64,000 nucleotides of DNA from CAZCDS01 sp964497585 (GTDB lineage Bacteria; Desulfobacterota; Desulfomonilia; Desulfomonilales; Desulfomonilaceae), in contig CAZCDS010000001.1 in the NCBI GenBank assembly GCA_964497585.1, positions 1-64,000 of the forward strand, in the 5' to 3' direction. Shown one piece after another: positions 35,276 to 44,795 of the stretch. Position 1 is the stretch's first letter; each line of letters opens with the position of its first letter. Under the pieces are notes generated by a model. That model saw only the letters and a program-made list of their open reading frames with translations, was not told the origin of the DNA and did no database searches. The position numbers and the translations under genes are program-made.

Positions 35276-37462
35276 GTGTTGATGGTTGCCGCAATTTCAC
35301 GGGTTCTTCTTGGTCTCTCGCTGCTATTCTCCGTGATGAGCGCGGTAGGGATGAGGTTCCTTAATGAGGACCTGTATGTGGCCCTGGTCGCCGGGAGAGA
35401 CATCCTGGGAGGAAGGCTCGGTCAGCCAGATTCCTGGGCCTTCACCACCGGTGGGGAGGTCTGGATGGATCCGGGCTGGCTGAGTAATCTCTTCTTTTAC
35501 CTCTCTTACCTCTGGCTGGAAGATTTTGGGCCCGTTCTCATCCAGGTAGTCCTCCTGCTGTCATGTATTGCTCTGATGTATCTGAGATGTCGTCGGTTGG
35601 GGGCTTCGCCGGAGGCCTCCCTCCTGGCATTGACCCTCGGCGTGCTCAGTATGGCGCCCTTCCTCCAGATACGTGACGCGAACTTCGGGTTGTTCTATTT
35701 CGTCCTGCTGACCACTCTGGTTGCCGCTCGCCCGTCGGATCGCTGGTGGCGTTATGTAGGCGTGCTGGCTGTCATGGTCCTCTGGTGCAACTCTCATGGC
35801 ACATATGTTATGGGATTCGGGATTCTGGGCCTCAAGATAGTCATCAGTTGGTGCAGCGCCCTTGGTCCGTTCCAGAGTCTGTGGGCATCGGTATTACGCC
35901 GAGGGCTTGAGCAGTCGGCAGGGATGGGGAAGGAGGGCCGGGCCTGTCCGGAGGTGGAGATCTCATCCGGGGGCCGCATCGCTGCAACTGAAGCTCTTCT
36001 ATGGACTGCCACATTTGCCGTCTCCCTTGCCGCAGCGGCTTTTCTTAATCCGTACGGCCCGGCCTACTTGCTGGTTCCGTACATCCAGTTGTCAGCTCGC
36101 ACGGTGACGCAGATGTCCGCTGACTGGCTTCCCCTTCTTCATTGGAAGTCGCTTGCCACAACATCCTTCTTTCACCCGACGGATGTTCGTCCCTTTGTTG
36201 CGACGGCATTCGCGACGCTCATCGTGGGCATCGCGGCACTGGTGAGAGCCGCACGACGGCGCGCGCTGCCGGGGCTTCTTTCCCAACTCGTCCGGACGTC
36301 AAAAGCCGAACTGAGCCTGGAGATAATCGTACCGCTGGTTCTGATTGTTCTGTCTTTCCGTTTTCGCCGCACCATCTTCTTCGCGGGGATGTCGATGATT
36401 CCGCTGATCGCTCTATCGCTTCGGTGTTGGTTGCCTGCATCGACGGGAGCAGGCCGGACGCGATTCCCAGGCGGTTCCGAGGGGGGGCGACGCCTAGTTT
36501 ACCTCGCGTGTGGGATCGGTCTTCTCCTGTTTACCGCTCTTACCTTTTTCCGGACGACGGTGCCCCCTTATCTGCCGGGGAACCCTACCCAGCCGGATCG
36601 TTCTCTCGCGGCCCAGTTGATGAGCTTCGGTGAACACCCCTGGCGGGTTGCGCGATTTATCAACAGGAACCACATCGCCGAACGAATATTCGCGGGCTGG
36701 GTTATCTCGGGCTACCTGCTGCTGAAGGATCCCGGCATCGAGGTATTCATGGATTGCCGCGACCAATCAGCCTATCCCGATCAGGTTCTCAGGGACTATT
36801 TCTCCATCCTCCGGACGAATGGGACAGATCCGAAATCGGTCCGGCGAGCTCTCGATCTCCTCAAAACATATAAGGTCGAGGCAGTTGTTCTGCATGGTAA
36901 TCCCATTGAATTCAACCTCGGGATAATACTCATGGGCACACAGAAATGGGCGTGCCTCTATTACGACCTGGAAACGTTGCTCCTGGTAAGGAGCGACTCC
37001 GACAACTTCGGGTCCTATGTGCGGGAAGGCCGCCTGCCTCCGCTGCGGTATCCTGACGAGAAGTCCCGGATGCTGTCGCGCGCAGTCCTGGAGTACTTCA
37101 TGACCGGCAAGATCCCCGACAAGCTCACGACATACCTCAAACGCTCAACCCGCGAGACGCCTCATCCCAACATATACGGACTGATCTATCTGTCTGGCAG
37201 GAGTACCGGGGGTTGCATGAAGCAGGCAACGAAAGAGTATTTCTTTTCGGAGGGTAAACGTCTCGCGTCAATGGATCCGTTGACGCCGCAGAAGGGAAGA
37301 GACATTCTTCTGAGCCTCATTCGCATCCTCTCCCTTCTTGACCAGGACGAACGGGCCTGCTTGCCCATCAAAGGGCCCGTACCGTACAGACAGTTGATCA
37401 ACAACGTTAAACAGAGGCTGAAACAACTTGAGAAGGTATATCTCGGTTACCGGGCGCCCTGA
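35276..37462 (+). CDS. Polytopic membrane protein, uncharacterised family (copy A)
   Basis: A 728-residue protein with about ten membrane helices in the first 460 residues and a soluble, probably periplasmic C-terminal domain. GTG 35276 and ATG 35282 are both possible starts. It is a clear paralogue of the gene at 42645-44795. Shared features are LNEDLYVALVAGRD in the first external loop, LGQPDSWAFTTGG, a WLS helix, LWCNSHG, then NPYGP, FRRTIFF-like, YLPGNP and a VISGYLL...CRDQS block. The acidic LNEDLY in the first loop is where GT-C glycosyltransferases hold their catalytic Asp/Glu, so a GT-C-like transferase is possible. Function unknown. Confidence 0.75.
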   Translation: MLMVAAISRVLLGLSLLFSVMSAVGMRFLNEDLYVALVAGRDILGGRLGQPDSWAFTTGGEVWMDPGWLSNLFFYLSYLWLEDFGPVLIQVVLLLSCIALMYLRCRRLGASPEASLLALTLGVLSMAPFLQIRDANFGLFYFVLLTTLVAARPSDRWWRYVGVLAVMVLWCNSHGTYVMGFGILGLKIVISWCSALGPFQSLWASVLRRGLEQSAGMGKEGRACPEVEISSGGRIAATEALLWTATFAVSLAAAAFLNPYGPAYLLVPYIQLSARTVTQMSADWLPLLHWKSLATTSFFHPTDVRPFVATAFATLIVGIAALVRAARRRALPGLLSQLVRTSKAELSLEIIVPLVLIVLSFRFRRTIFFAGMSMIPLIALSLRCWLPASTGAGRTRFPGGSEGGRRLVYLACGIGLLLFTALTFFRTTVPPYLPGNPTQPDRSLAAQLMSFGEHPWRVARFINRNHIAERIFAGWVISGYLLLKDPGIEVFMDCRDQSAYPDQVLRDYFSILRTNGTDPKSVRRALDLLKTYKVEAVVLHGNPIEFNLGIILMGTQKWACLYYDLETLLLVRSDSDNFGSYVREGRLPPLRYPDEKSRMLSRAVLEYFMTGKIPDKLTTYLKRSTRETPHPNIYGLIYLSGRSTGGCMKQATKEYFFSEGKRLASMDPLTPQKGRDILLSLIRILSLLDQDERACLPIKGPVPYRQLINNVKQRLKQLEKVYLGYRAP

Positions 37463-37602
37463 GCTGCGTCCGCCGAAGGGTTATCAATAAATTAGTGGGC
37501 CGTCCTCCGGCAGGGACGATGAGAATAATGGGAGAAGGGACGGGGGAGAGTCTTTTTCAAACAAGGCTCCCCTCAAGTTCACTCGTCGAAAAGACAGCCG
37601 CT

Positions 37603-39513
37603 TCATTCGGCTGGACTGCGTTCTCGGTTGGCCAGCCGTGGGTCCAGTTTGATTGCCCTTTCCACATGCTTGCGTCCTTGGACAACCTGTCCGGAATCTA
37701 TGAGGGTCTTTCCCAGTCTGTAATGCGCCTTGGCGAAACGAGGCTTGAACTGCACCGCTTTGCGCAAATGTTGAACGGCTTCCTCCCTTTTCTCCTCATG
37801 GAGGAGGGCCAGCCCCAGGTTGAAATGAGCCTCCGCGAATCGGGGGTGAAGTTCGGTGGCCAGCTTGAACGTCTTGATCGCCTGGGAAGTCTGTCCGGAC
37901 AGCAACAGCGCGTTCCCGAGATTCACCAGGGCTCTACGGTCACCGGGCCAGGCCCCCAATGCCCGACGGTACAGGGCTATCGCTTCCTCGTACTTTCCCG
38001 CACGTTCCATTTCAAGCCCCAGGCCTGAAAGGGCTATCATGTAGGATCCACGCTCCACATTGGGGCCCGGCGCGGGAAGCCCTTTGACGATGTCCCGCCA
38101 AAAAAACAGCGGCTTACGCCATATCTCGGCTCTCAAGTGTGTGACCATGGCGAACCAGACAAACGGAATCATGAACGCCATGGCGAGTCTCACATGAAGA
38201 CCCCGGCGCTCCATGCGGGGTCCCGCCCAGATGATGAGGGCGGCGATCCCGTCTGCAGCCACGAACAACAGACCTACCATGGGCAACGCGGCCCGGTGGG
38301 CCATGAATAGGAACTGCGGCTCCAGCAAAGGCTCCGGAGCTACGTTGATGATGAAGAAAAGAATTCCGAAACCGGTGAGAGGCCTCCTGCGCAACAGCCA
38401 TACCCCGAGACCGGAGAGGGTAACGGCCCCGAGGATAGCCAGCAACGTCACGATCGGATCCACCAGAGATCTCGAGACTACCATCGCATCCAGCATCCTG
38501 ACATTCGACGGAAGCGGGACGACAAGCATGGAGAGATATTTGAACAGGACCGTGGACAAGCTGAGGAGTATCTGCGGTACGGTGAGACCGCTGAGGCTTC
38601 GGTACCGCTCCATGGTGCCGAGGATCACGTCCGAGGTCGACCTGCCGAAAATCGCCCAATGCACGACGCCGGCCATGACCATGCCTATGCCGAGTGCAAT
38701 CCCCATGACCGCCGCGATTCTCAGGAGCTGCCTTCCATCCCGATGAAAAAAGGCTGCCTCGGCCAGAAACAGTATGACCGGCAACGTCACAGCGCTCTCC
38801 TTGCTCATCAGCGATGCGAGAAAGAGGAGAAAACAGGCAAGATACCAGATCCGACCGCTCGGTAATTGCCCGGAACGCGCCGATAGATAGAGCAGCAACG
38901 AGCAACAGTAGAAAAGACATGCCAGAAGCGTCTGACTCTGCCATATGTAGAGGACAATGCTCGTTTGCACCGGATGTACGAAGAAGAGTACTCCCAGGCC
39001 GATAGGAATGGCCCATTTCTCCCCCGCGGTGAGTTTCGAACTCTGCGTGTCCAACCGCAGCAGGACGGTCAAGAGGCCGACCACGGCAACCGCGCTCAAG
39101 GCCAGAACACCAAGATTGAGGATCCGATACCAAAAAGCGTCCAGTCCGAAGCACGCGTAGGTGAGATAGAAATACGCCATGGACACGGGTCTTGTCACAC
39201 CGAGCGCGAGAAAGTTCTTCATTCCCTCAAGGCGATCCATGTTGACGAGGGAATCCAGACGCGTCGAGTCCATAACCATCGGCGCTCCCAATCCCGGATA
39301 ATGAAGCGCGTAGCCCAAACCAATCAGAACAACGAGCAGAAGCGGGATTCCTATCCATGGCCGTAGCCGCAGTATGGCCCAGCCAGCCGGTTTTCCGGAC
39401 TCGGAAATCCCCGTTTTGTTCCTTTCGGAATCCGCCCCGTTCGGACCGCTTTGCCGACCGCCACGTCTCTGTTCTGCCCTACGCGGTCCTTTTTGACGTC
39501 TCTCTGAAGACAC
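37603..39513 (-). CDS. GT-C-like membrane protein with C-terminal TPRs (1)
   Basis: A 636-residue protein. The chosen start, GTG 39513, lies one base after the upstream gene's stop and has GAGGG before it. The frame extends 48 codons into that gene, but in shadow. About 60 basic residues are followed by ten or eleven membrane helices, then four TPRs (about 500-625, for example LVNLGNALLLSGQTSQAI). SKESAVTLPVILFLAE in a middle helix is shared in form with the two other TPR membrane proteins of the region. Eukaryotic TMTC O-mannosyltransferases have the same layout. A role in glycan transfer is inference. Confidence 0.75.
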   Translation of the reverse strand: MSSERRQKGPRRAEQRRGGRQSGPNGADSERNKTGISESGKPAGWAILRLRPWIGIPLLLVVLIGLGYALHYPGLGAPMVMDSTRLDSLVNMDRLEGMKNFLALGVTRPVSMAYFYLTYACFGLDAFWYRILNLGVLALSAVAVVGLLTVLLRLDTQSSKLTAGEKWAIPIGLGVLFFVHPVQTSIVLYIWQSQTLLACLFYCCSLLLYLSARSGQLPSGRIWYLACFLLFLASLMSKESAVTLPVILFLAEAAFFHRDGRQLLRIAAVMGIALGIGMVMAGVVHWAIFGRSTSDVILGTMERYRSLSGLTVPQILLSLSTVLFKYLSMLVVPLPSNVRMLDAMVVSRSLVDPIVTLLAILGAVTLSGLGVWLLRRRPLTGFGILFFIINVAPEPLLEPQFLFMAHRAALPMVGLLFVAADGIAALIIWAGPRMERRGLHVRLAMAFMIPFVWFAMVTHLRAEIWRKPLFFWRDIVKGLPAPGPNVERGSYMIALSGLGLEMERAGKYEEAIALYRRALGAWPGDRRALVNLGNALLLSGQTSQAIKTFKLATELHPRFAEAHFNLGLALLHEEKREEAVQHLRKAVQFKPRFAKAHYRLGKTLIDSGQVVQGRKHVERAIKLDPRLANRERSPAE

Positions 39514-39514
39514 G

Positions 39515-41266
39515 CTAATTCCCTCGTTCCTTCCCGGTCGACCCCAAGCCCAGGCGTGCCGCCAGGTCTGGATAGGGTGCGTTTCCCGCTGCCAGATACC
39601 TCGCGTAATACTCAGCTGCCTTCGACCTGTCCCCCTTACGAAGGTTGGCGATCGCAAGGAGAAGCATGACGTCGCGTCCGTTCGGGTCCAGCTTTTCCGC
39701 CTTTTTTAGCGCTGCGATCGCTGCGTCCAATCGCTTCGAAGAGAGGAGCACCCGGCCCACGTGGAGGTGCGCGACAGGATTGTCCGGTTCCTGATCTCTG
39801 ATTTTCGTGAAGATGGCCAACGCCTCGTCATGGCGGCCCTTTTTCGCGAGAATGACCCCAATCATCCCCAGGTAATCGTTGTTCCTGGGGTTCAGTGAAT
39901 ACGCAATCCGATAATTCGCCAGGGCCTTGTCGAGCTTGCCCTTGTTCTCCAGTTCCTGCCCGAGGCCGAAATAGGCCAGCGCAGGAACATAATCCGCCTT
40001 CTCTATCAGACTCCGCCACAGGGTTTCTGAATTTCGCCAGACCCCAATCTGTCTATGGGTCGCGTATCCGTAGGCGACCGCGAGAACCACGAAGCAACCT
40101 GTGAGGAAGCCTCGCGCCAAGACCTTTCGTTTGCCTTCTCCCGCACGTTGCCAGAGCCGGGCGATGCCCAAGCCGATGAGCATCCAGATCACCATGGTCG
40201 GGACATAGGTGTATCGGTCCGCCATGGCTTGCCGATAGGACATGAAAAGCCCCAGAACCGGCACCAGGAGGGTGAGATAGGCGAACCAGCATGCAGCCCA
40301 TATCCTGTCCCCCTTGATGGCACGCCACACGCACAGAACGGTGCAAAGGACAAACAGGGCCCCGGCCGAAAGGAACGCCGGACCGAAATAACCGAGTCCT
40401 CGATCCAACTGGTAGAGTGGGAGGAGTCTCGTCGGAAACACGGTTTGCCAAAGGTAGAAGAAAATGGCGTAGAGCGCGTTCATGATCCGCATGTGAAGCG
40501 GAACATAGGAAAACGAAATCGCGTATGCGCGTGCAGCGACCATGTTTAAGACCCCAGCCCCAATCGCAATGCCGAAGAAGGGGAGCTTCTCCCATACCCT
40601 CTTTCCGATCGAATCGCTGTTCAGGCTTTCCAGGGGATAGTAGTCCATGACAAGCAGCACGATGGGAAGGGTTATTGCGGTCGGTTTCGACATGAGCGCA
40701 CACGCCGCGAGGAGCAGCGACAACAAATAGCATGTGCGCCGAGCGCGCGATGGGTCGCTCCGCACGTACCGAAGGTACGTTATGAGAGACCCGAGGAAGA
40801 AGAACGCGGAAAGAACATCCTTTCTCGCCGATACCCAGGCCACGGGCTCCACGCGAAGCGGGTGAACGCCGAAAAGAAGCGCAGCGGCGAATGCGGCCAC
40901 GTACCTGCTCTTCTCGGGGACGTCGCGTACTTCCAGAAGCTTGAGGAAGAGGAAGCAGAAGAGGAGTACGTTAAGCCCGTGGATGAGAACGCTCACGAGG
41001 TGGTGGCAACCTGGATTCAATCCGCATACGGACCGGCCCAATGCATAGGAAAGCCAGGTGAGGGGATGCCAGACTGCCGCGTGGAACGTTGTAAACGCCC
41101 AGAGGAAAGTCCTGCCCGACAGCTCCGCGATGGACTGATTATCCACCACGAAGACACGATCGTCCCAATTCACGAAATCGTTGGCAACGCAGGGAAGGAA
41201 GACAATCAAAACGACTGCAAAGAGCAGAATCCAAGCACAAACCTTGGCCGTGCGGACGGGAACCAT
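39515..41266 (-). CDS. GT-C-like membrane protein with C-terminal TPRs (2)
   Basis: A 583-residue protein from ATG 41266, which follows GGGAGAAGAG; the open frame 16 codons further up has no ribosome site. The first helix is followed by FVNWDDRVFVVDN, an acidic DD in the first external loop as in TMTC-type and other GT-C enzymes. VHPLRVEPVAWVSARKDVLS and MSKPTAITLPIVLLVMDY are typical of this group. About ten helices are followed by four TPRs (from about 430). It is first in the operon with the 37603-39513 gene and is divergent from the pilin gene, sharing a 400-base regulatory gap. Confidence 0.8.
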   Translation of the reverse strand: MVPVRTAKVCAWILLFAVVLIVFLPCVANDFVNWDDRVFVVDNQSIAELSGRTFLWAFTTFHAAVWHPLTWLSYALGRSVCGLNPGCHHLVSVLIHGLNVLLFCFLFLKLLEVRDVPEKSRYVAAFAAALLFGVHPLRVEPVAWVSARKDVLSAFFFLGSLITYLRYVRSDPSRARRTCYLLSLLLAACALMSKPTAITLPIVLLVMDYYPLESLNSDSIGKRVWEKLPFFGIAIGAGVLNMVAARAYAISFSYVPLHMRIMNALYAIFFYLWQTVFPTRLLPLYQLDRGLGYFGPAFLSAGALFVLCTVLCVWRAIKGDRIWAACWFAYLTLLVPVLGLFMSYRQAMADRYTYVPTMVIWMLIGLGIARLWQRAGEGKRKVLARGFLTGCFVVLAVAYGYATHRQIGVWRNSETLWRSLIEKADYVPALAYFGLGQELENKGKLDKALANYRIAYSLNPRNNDYLGMIGVILAKKGRHDEALAIFTKIRDQEPDNPVAHLHVGRVLLSSKRLDAAIAALKKAEKLDPNGRDVMLLLAIANLRKGDRSKAAEYYARYLAAGNAPYPDLAARLGLGSTGKERGN

Positions 41267-41536
41267 TCTCTTCTCCCACGGTGCAACTATAGGAAGTGTG
41301 GCCGGGTATTGCAAGGGTTCCCGGCGTCGGGCACGGAGCTTCAGCCGCGTGGTGTGATTCCCGAGCCGCGAATGGTCCCGTCATGTCAAGAAAATTGACG
41401 CGAAAATATGATGAAGAATTGCCAGGTTAGCGGGGTTGGTAAGAGGGAGGACAATTTTGGTCAGTCCCCTTCCCTTTCGGCGTTGTTGGCCTCTTGCCAA
41501 CTTCCTGGATTTCAAAGTTTTTTTTGTTATTCTGCA

Positions 41537-41552
41537 TGGCACGAATATTGCG
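41537..41552 (+). promoter_or_regulatory. Sigma-54 (RpoN) promoter of the pilin gene
   Basis: TGGCACGAATATTGCG matches the -24/-12 consensus TGGCAC-N5-TTGC, with GG and GC exactly ten bases apart. Transcription would start near 41563, about 100 bases before the pilin ATG. Type IV pilin genes are classically RpoN-dependent with a PilR-type activator. It lies in the 400-base gap 41267-41666, in which I see no gene. Confidence 0.88.
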
Positions 41553-41666
41553 TCTACCACTCCTGACGTTTTCTGACTATCGTGACATGTCCGCGAAGGA
41601 TACGCGGAGCATCTTGGGGATACGCAGTTGAGATCACAAATCAGTCAACAAAGAAAGGAGGACTAG

Positions 41667-42227
41667 ATGCTAAGCAAGATCAAGAACGTGAAGGGTTTTA
41701 CCCTGATCGAGCTGATGGTCGTCGTCGCGATCATCGGTATTATTCTCGCCATCGCGGTTCCGTACTACTTGGCGTACAAGAAGTCCGCGTGCGACACCAC
41801 CGCGCAGGGCGACATCTCCAAACTGGGGTCGTCCATCGAACGGTTCGGAGATGAGTTGGTCCACTTGAACTGCCTCACCAACCTCAACAACATGACATGG
41901 ACGCCGACGAGAATTCAGAGCCTGGCAGGCCCGTACTACGGTTGGGGCGGCACGAGCACCAAGTGCGATGTGCGGATATTCACCGGTATTTGCTTGGAGA
42001 GAGATGGTCAAACGCAAGCAGCGGGGAACATAATGTGTTTCCATGGCTGCCCATTGAATGGTTCCGAGCCTCTGGCCGACATGCGCTACATCTTCCAGGT
42101 TCCGGTGCAGGGTGGCGCAGACATGGCTGCGTACCGCGGCCAGTGTTCTGGAAGTCAATACGCGTTCAACTCAGCTCTCACAAACAGCATGATTACCCCG
42201 ACAAGCAGCGGGTGCACCTTCCCATAA
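41667..42227 (+). CDS. pilA: Type IV pilin, cysteine-rich
   Basis: A 186-residue prepilin. The leader MLSKIKNVKG is cut before Phe11 by prepilin peptidase; mature FTLIELMVVVAIIGIILAIA has the conserved Glu5 (Glu15 of the precursor). The globular domain contains eight cysteines (42, 69, 100, 109, 124, 128, 160, 183), far more than the usual two. AAAGGAGG precedes the ATG. It is expressed from an RpoN promoter and ends in a strong terminator, so it is a single-gene transcript. No other pilus assembly gene is nearby. It could instead be a pseudopilin or minor pilin, but the dedicated promoter favours a major subunit. Confidence 0.9.
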   Translation: MLSKIKNVKGFTLIELMVVVAIIGIILAIAVPYYLAYKKSACDTTAQGDISKLGSSIERFGDELVHLNCLTNLNNMTWTPTRIQSLAGPYYGWGGTSTKCDVRIFTGICLERDGQTQAAGNIMCFHGCPLNGSEPLADMRYIFQVPVQGGADMAAYRGQCSGSQYAFNSALTNSMITPTSSGCTFP

Positions 42228-42272
42228 GCATCCGGATCGTCGAACAGACCACAATCTGGTACGTCGAGACAC

Positions 42273-42303
42273 GCCGGGTCACACATATGTGGCCCGGCTT
42301 TTT
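42273..42303 (+). terminator. Rho-independent terminator of the pilin gene
   Basis: GCCGGG and CCCGGC pair, with an inner CACA/TGTG extension separated by a single opposed T-G, around a CATA loop. TTTTT follows directly. It is 46 bases after the pilin stop. Confidence 0.9.
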
Positions 42304-42644
42304 CGTTTGTTGAGTATCCCCGGCGCCGGTCACCGAAGGCGCTTACTCGGAGGGGCCTAGCATGCTACGCCTTGACCTGCGCGGCATCCCAACACGCTGA
42401 TGGGCCAGACTAGGTCTTCGACCCGGACTTCTATTCCGAAACTCTTACAGTAATGGCCTTACGGGCAAGGACGGAGGGGCGTCCGGGTTGGGCTGGACGG
42501 GCGCAGCATACTACACCACTCCCAAAGACCGGCCCAGAGTGCATGCGGACTGCTTTCGTCCAGAGTTCGACGCAGGTCACCAAAGTACCCAGGCTCGCCC
42601 GCGTGGGCATCCGATCGTCGGAAAGGACCTGCTGAAAAGATACG
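42304..42644. other. 341-base intergenic region, no gene seen
   Basis: It lies between the pilin terminator and the stop of the convergent membrane protein gene. Short frames on both strands have no recognisable product. Confidence 0.45.
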
Positions 42645-44795
42645 CTAATGCCCTGCCACATCCCGCCAAAGGGCATATCCCAGGGGTTGGTACTCCGTCC
42701 TGACGCGTTTCTCGGTTCTTCTCACGACGTTCCTCATCTTCACGAAGTCGGGTGTTGGTCGCCCCGTCCAACACGATTCCTTGTTAATGACCAGTATCCC
42801 GAGAATCCGGTTCATGCTCCCCAGTACGGAATTGACTCCGTCGGGACGCATGATGTCCATTTTGGAGAGTCTTTTCAATTCATTGAGGAAGTAGGATGCG
42901 CTCTGTTCTCGCAGACATCCCTTTCGATCGCAACCTGTGAGGAAGAGGGCGCTGTAGATGACTGCCACGGGGGTCTTCTGAGCGACTTGCTTCAACCGGC
43001 CCTTAACCTCCGGGGACATCTTGCCTGTACTGTAGAATTCAAAATAGGCCGTACTCAGAGTCCTGGTCAGCGCATCGGGGTACCACACTTTGTGCTGCTG
43101 ATCAGTGGCCGGAGAGATATCGCCGGCCGCGCTTCCCTTCCTGACAAATACCAGAACGTACGGGTCCACGTACACGACGTTCCATCGCTTTGATTTGCAG
43201 AGGAGTTCCACCAGGGGCGCGAGTACCACTTTGCTTTCAATCGTCACCGCTGAAACGCGGTAATCGTCCAAAATTCTTAAGACTTGTGCCTTCTGTGCTC
43301 TATTCTTCCGGTCCAGATTGGCTATTGTCAGATAATCTCGAAGACTCCGCTCCGAATAGATACTCTGTGCCCGGCAGCCGACAAAGAGCTTGATGTCAGG
43401 AACGCGGAAGAAAAGGAAATCCGAAATCACCCAGTTGGAGAAGACGCGACCCTTGATCCGGTTCTTCTTCATAAACTCCGTTACGTTGGTCAAATGCAGG
43501 GGGAAGTGCCCAATGATCCGTTTCGCAAGACTGCTCTCCGGGAGGACCGGATTCCCGGGGAGATAGGGGATCAAGGTATGCACGCAAAACACCCAGACCA
43601 CTGCTACGAGTAGGGCGACGGAGAGTACCGGTGTCAGTCGCGTTCGAAGCAATTGAAGGCGCCCGTCGGTACTCGATCCTGCGTAAGAGTCAAAGGCTTC
43701 GGTCCACGATTGCATCAGCAACCCGAGACAGGGAACCATGGCCGGCGCTGCAAACAGAATGAATCTCCCGTGGCGAAACGTGACGGCAACGAGAATCAAT
43801 GAGCTGACAATCTCAACAAAAAGGTCGCTCCGATTTCTTTGAAGTGGTCCGCTGAGAAGGAACCCCACCACCCCCTTTTTGCGAACCATGAGGACGGTCA
43901 GCACGATCAACCCGACGCACAACAGGACCAAACAAACAAAAAGCCAATTCTGGGGAACGGGGGCTTTGGGTGGCCAGCCCCACCAGATCAACGGCCACCA
44001 GTGGGGATTCGTCCGGGTAAAGGCCTCCGTCCCAACCTGCATGAAGGGCATGAGAAGGTTGTCCGGACCATAGGGATTCGCGAAAGCCATAAGCGGAATA
44101 CAGGATATCCATGCGATAACCCATAATCCGAGGTCCCAGCGGTCGACCGCATCGTGGCCTTTTTCGACGATCTTCCCGTGCTTTCGCATCTGCCGGCGGG
44201 CGGCCACCCTGTACATCGCAGCCTGGGCAAGTGGACTCAAGATCTTCAGTCCCATGAAAATGAATCCGAGGACAAATGAGCCGTGGGAATTGGACCAGAT
44301 GAGCATGACGAGCAGACAACCCGCCTGTCTAAGGAGACCGAGTTTCCTTGGCGCGACCAGAAGGGTAGTAATGAGAACGGAGTAGAGTATTCCGAAGTTC
44401 TCCGGTCTGATTGACATCCAGGGCGCCATTACGCCAGTTCCCAGGAAAAGTGCAAACAGAGAGGTTTGTCGTGACACGCCGAGAAGGCGCAGTCTATAAA
44501 AGAGCAGCGGCAGACAGGCAATGAGGAGAATTCCCTTCAACAGGATCGGACCCCATAGATTTGCTTTCACATAGGACAGATAGTAAATGAGTCCGCTTAA
44601 CCAGGATTGATTGACCCATATTTTGCCGCCCGTCGCGAACGACCACTGATCCGGTTGACCAAGTTGACCTCCGACCACGTCCCTCCCCGCGCAGAGCGCC
44701 ACGTAAAGGTCTTCGTTGAGGTTCCAGTCACCCCAGCCCATGACCACGGCCAGAGCCAATGATATCAAGAGAATTGCAGTGGTTACCAACCTCAT
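42645..44795 (-). CDS. Polytopic membrane protein, uncharacterised family (copy B)
   Basis: A 716-residue paralogue of the 35276-37462 protein. ATG 44795 (MRLVTTAILLISLALAVV) is chosen because the two proteins then align from the first helix; the frame opens 58 codons earlier. Shared blocks are LNEDLYVALCAGRD, LGQPDQWSFATGG, LIWSNSHGSFVLGF, NPYGPDNLLMPF, FRHGRFILFAAPAMVP, YLPGNPVLPESSLA and SNWVISDFLF. About ten helices are followed by a soluble C-terminal domain with several cysteines. The two copies bracket the pilin and TPR genes in opposite orientation. Function unknown. Confidence 0.75.
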   Translation of the reverse strand: MRLVTTAILLISLALAVVMGWGDWNLNEDLYVALCAGRDVVGGQLGQPDQWSFATGGKIWVNQSWLSGLIYYLSYVKANLWGPILLKGILLIACLPLLFYRLRLLGVSRQTSLFALFLGTGVMAPWMSIRPENFGILYSVLITTLLVAPRKLGLLRQAGCLLVMLIWSNSHGSFVLGFIFMGLKILSPLAQAAMYRVAARRQMRKHGKIVEKGHDAVDRWDLGLWVIAWISCIPLMAFANPYGPDNLLMPFMQVGTEAFTRTNPHWWPLIWWGWPPKAPVPQNWLFVCLVLLCVGLIVLTVLMVRKKGVVGFLLSGPLQRNRSDLFVEIVSSLILVAVTFRHGRFILFAAPAMVPCLGLLMQSWTEAFDSYAGSSTDGRLQLLRTRLTPVLSVALLVAVVWVFCVHTLIPYLPGNPVLPESSLAKRIIGHFPLHLTNVTEFMKKNRIKGRVFSNWVISDFLFFRVPDIKLFVGCRAQSIYSERSLRDYLTIANLDRKNRAQKAQVLRILDDYRVSAVTIESKVVLAPLVELLCKSKRWNVVYVDPYVLVFVRKGSAAGDISPATDQQHKVWYPDALTRTLSTAYFEFYSTGKMSPEVKGRLKQVAQKTPVAVIYSALFLTGCDRKGCLREQSASYFLNELKRLSKMDIMRPDGVNSVLGSMNRILGILVINKESCWTGRPTPDFVKMRNVVRRTEKRVRTEYQPLGYALWRDVAGH

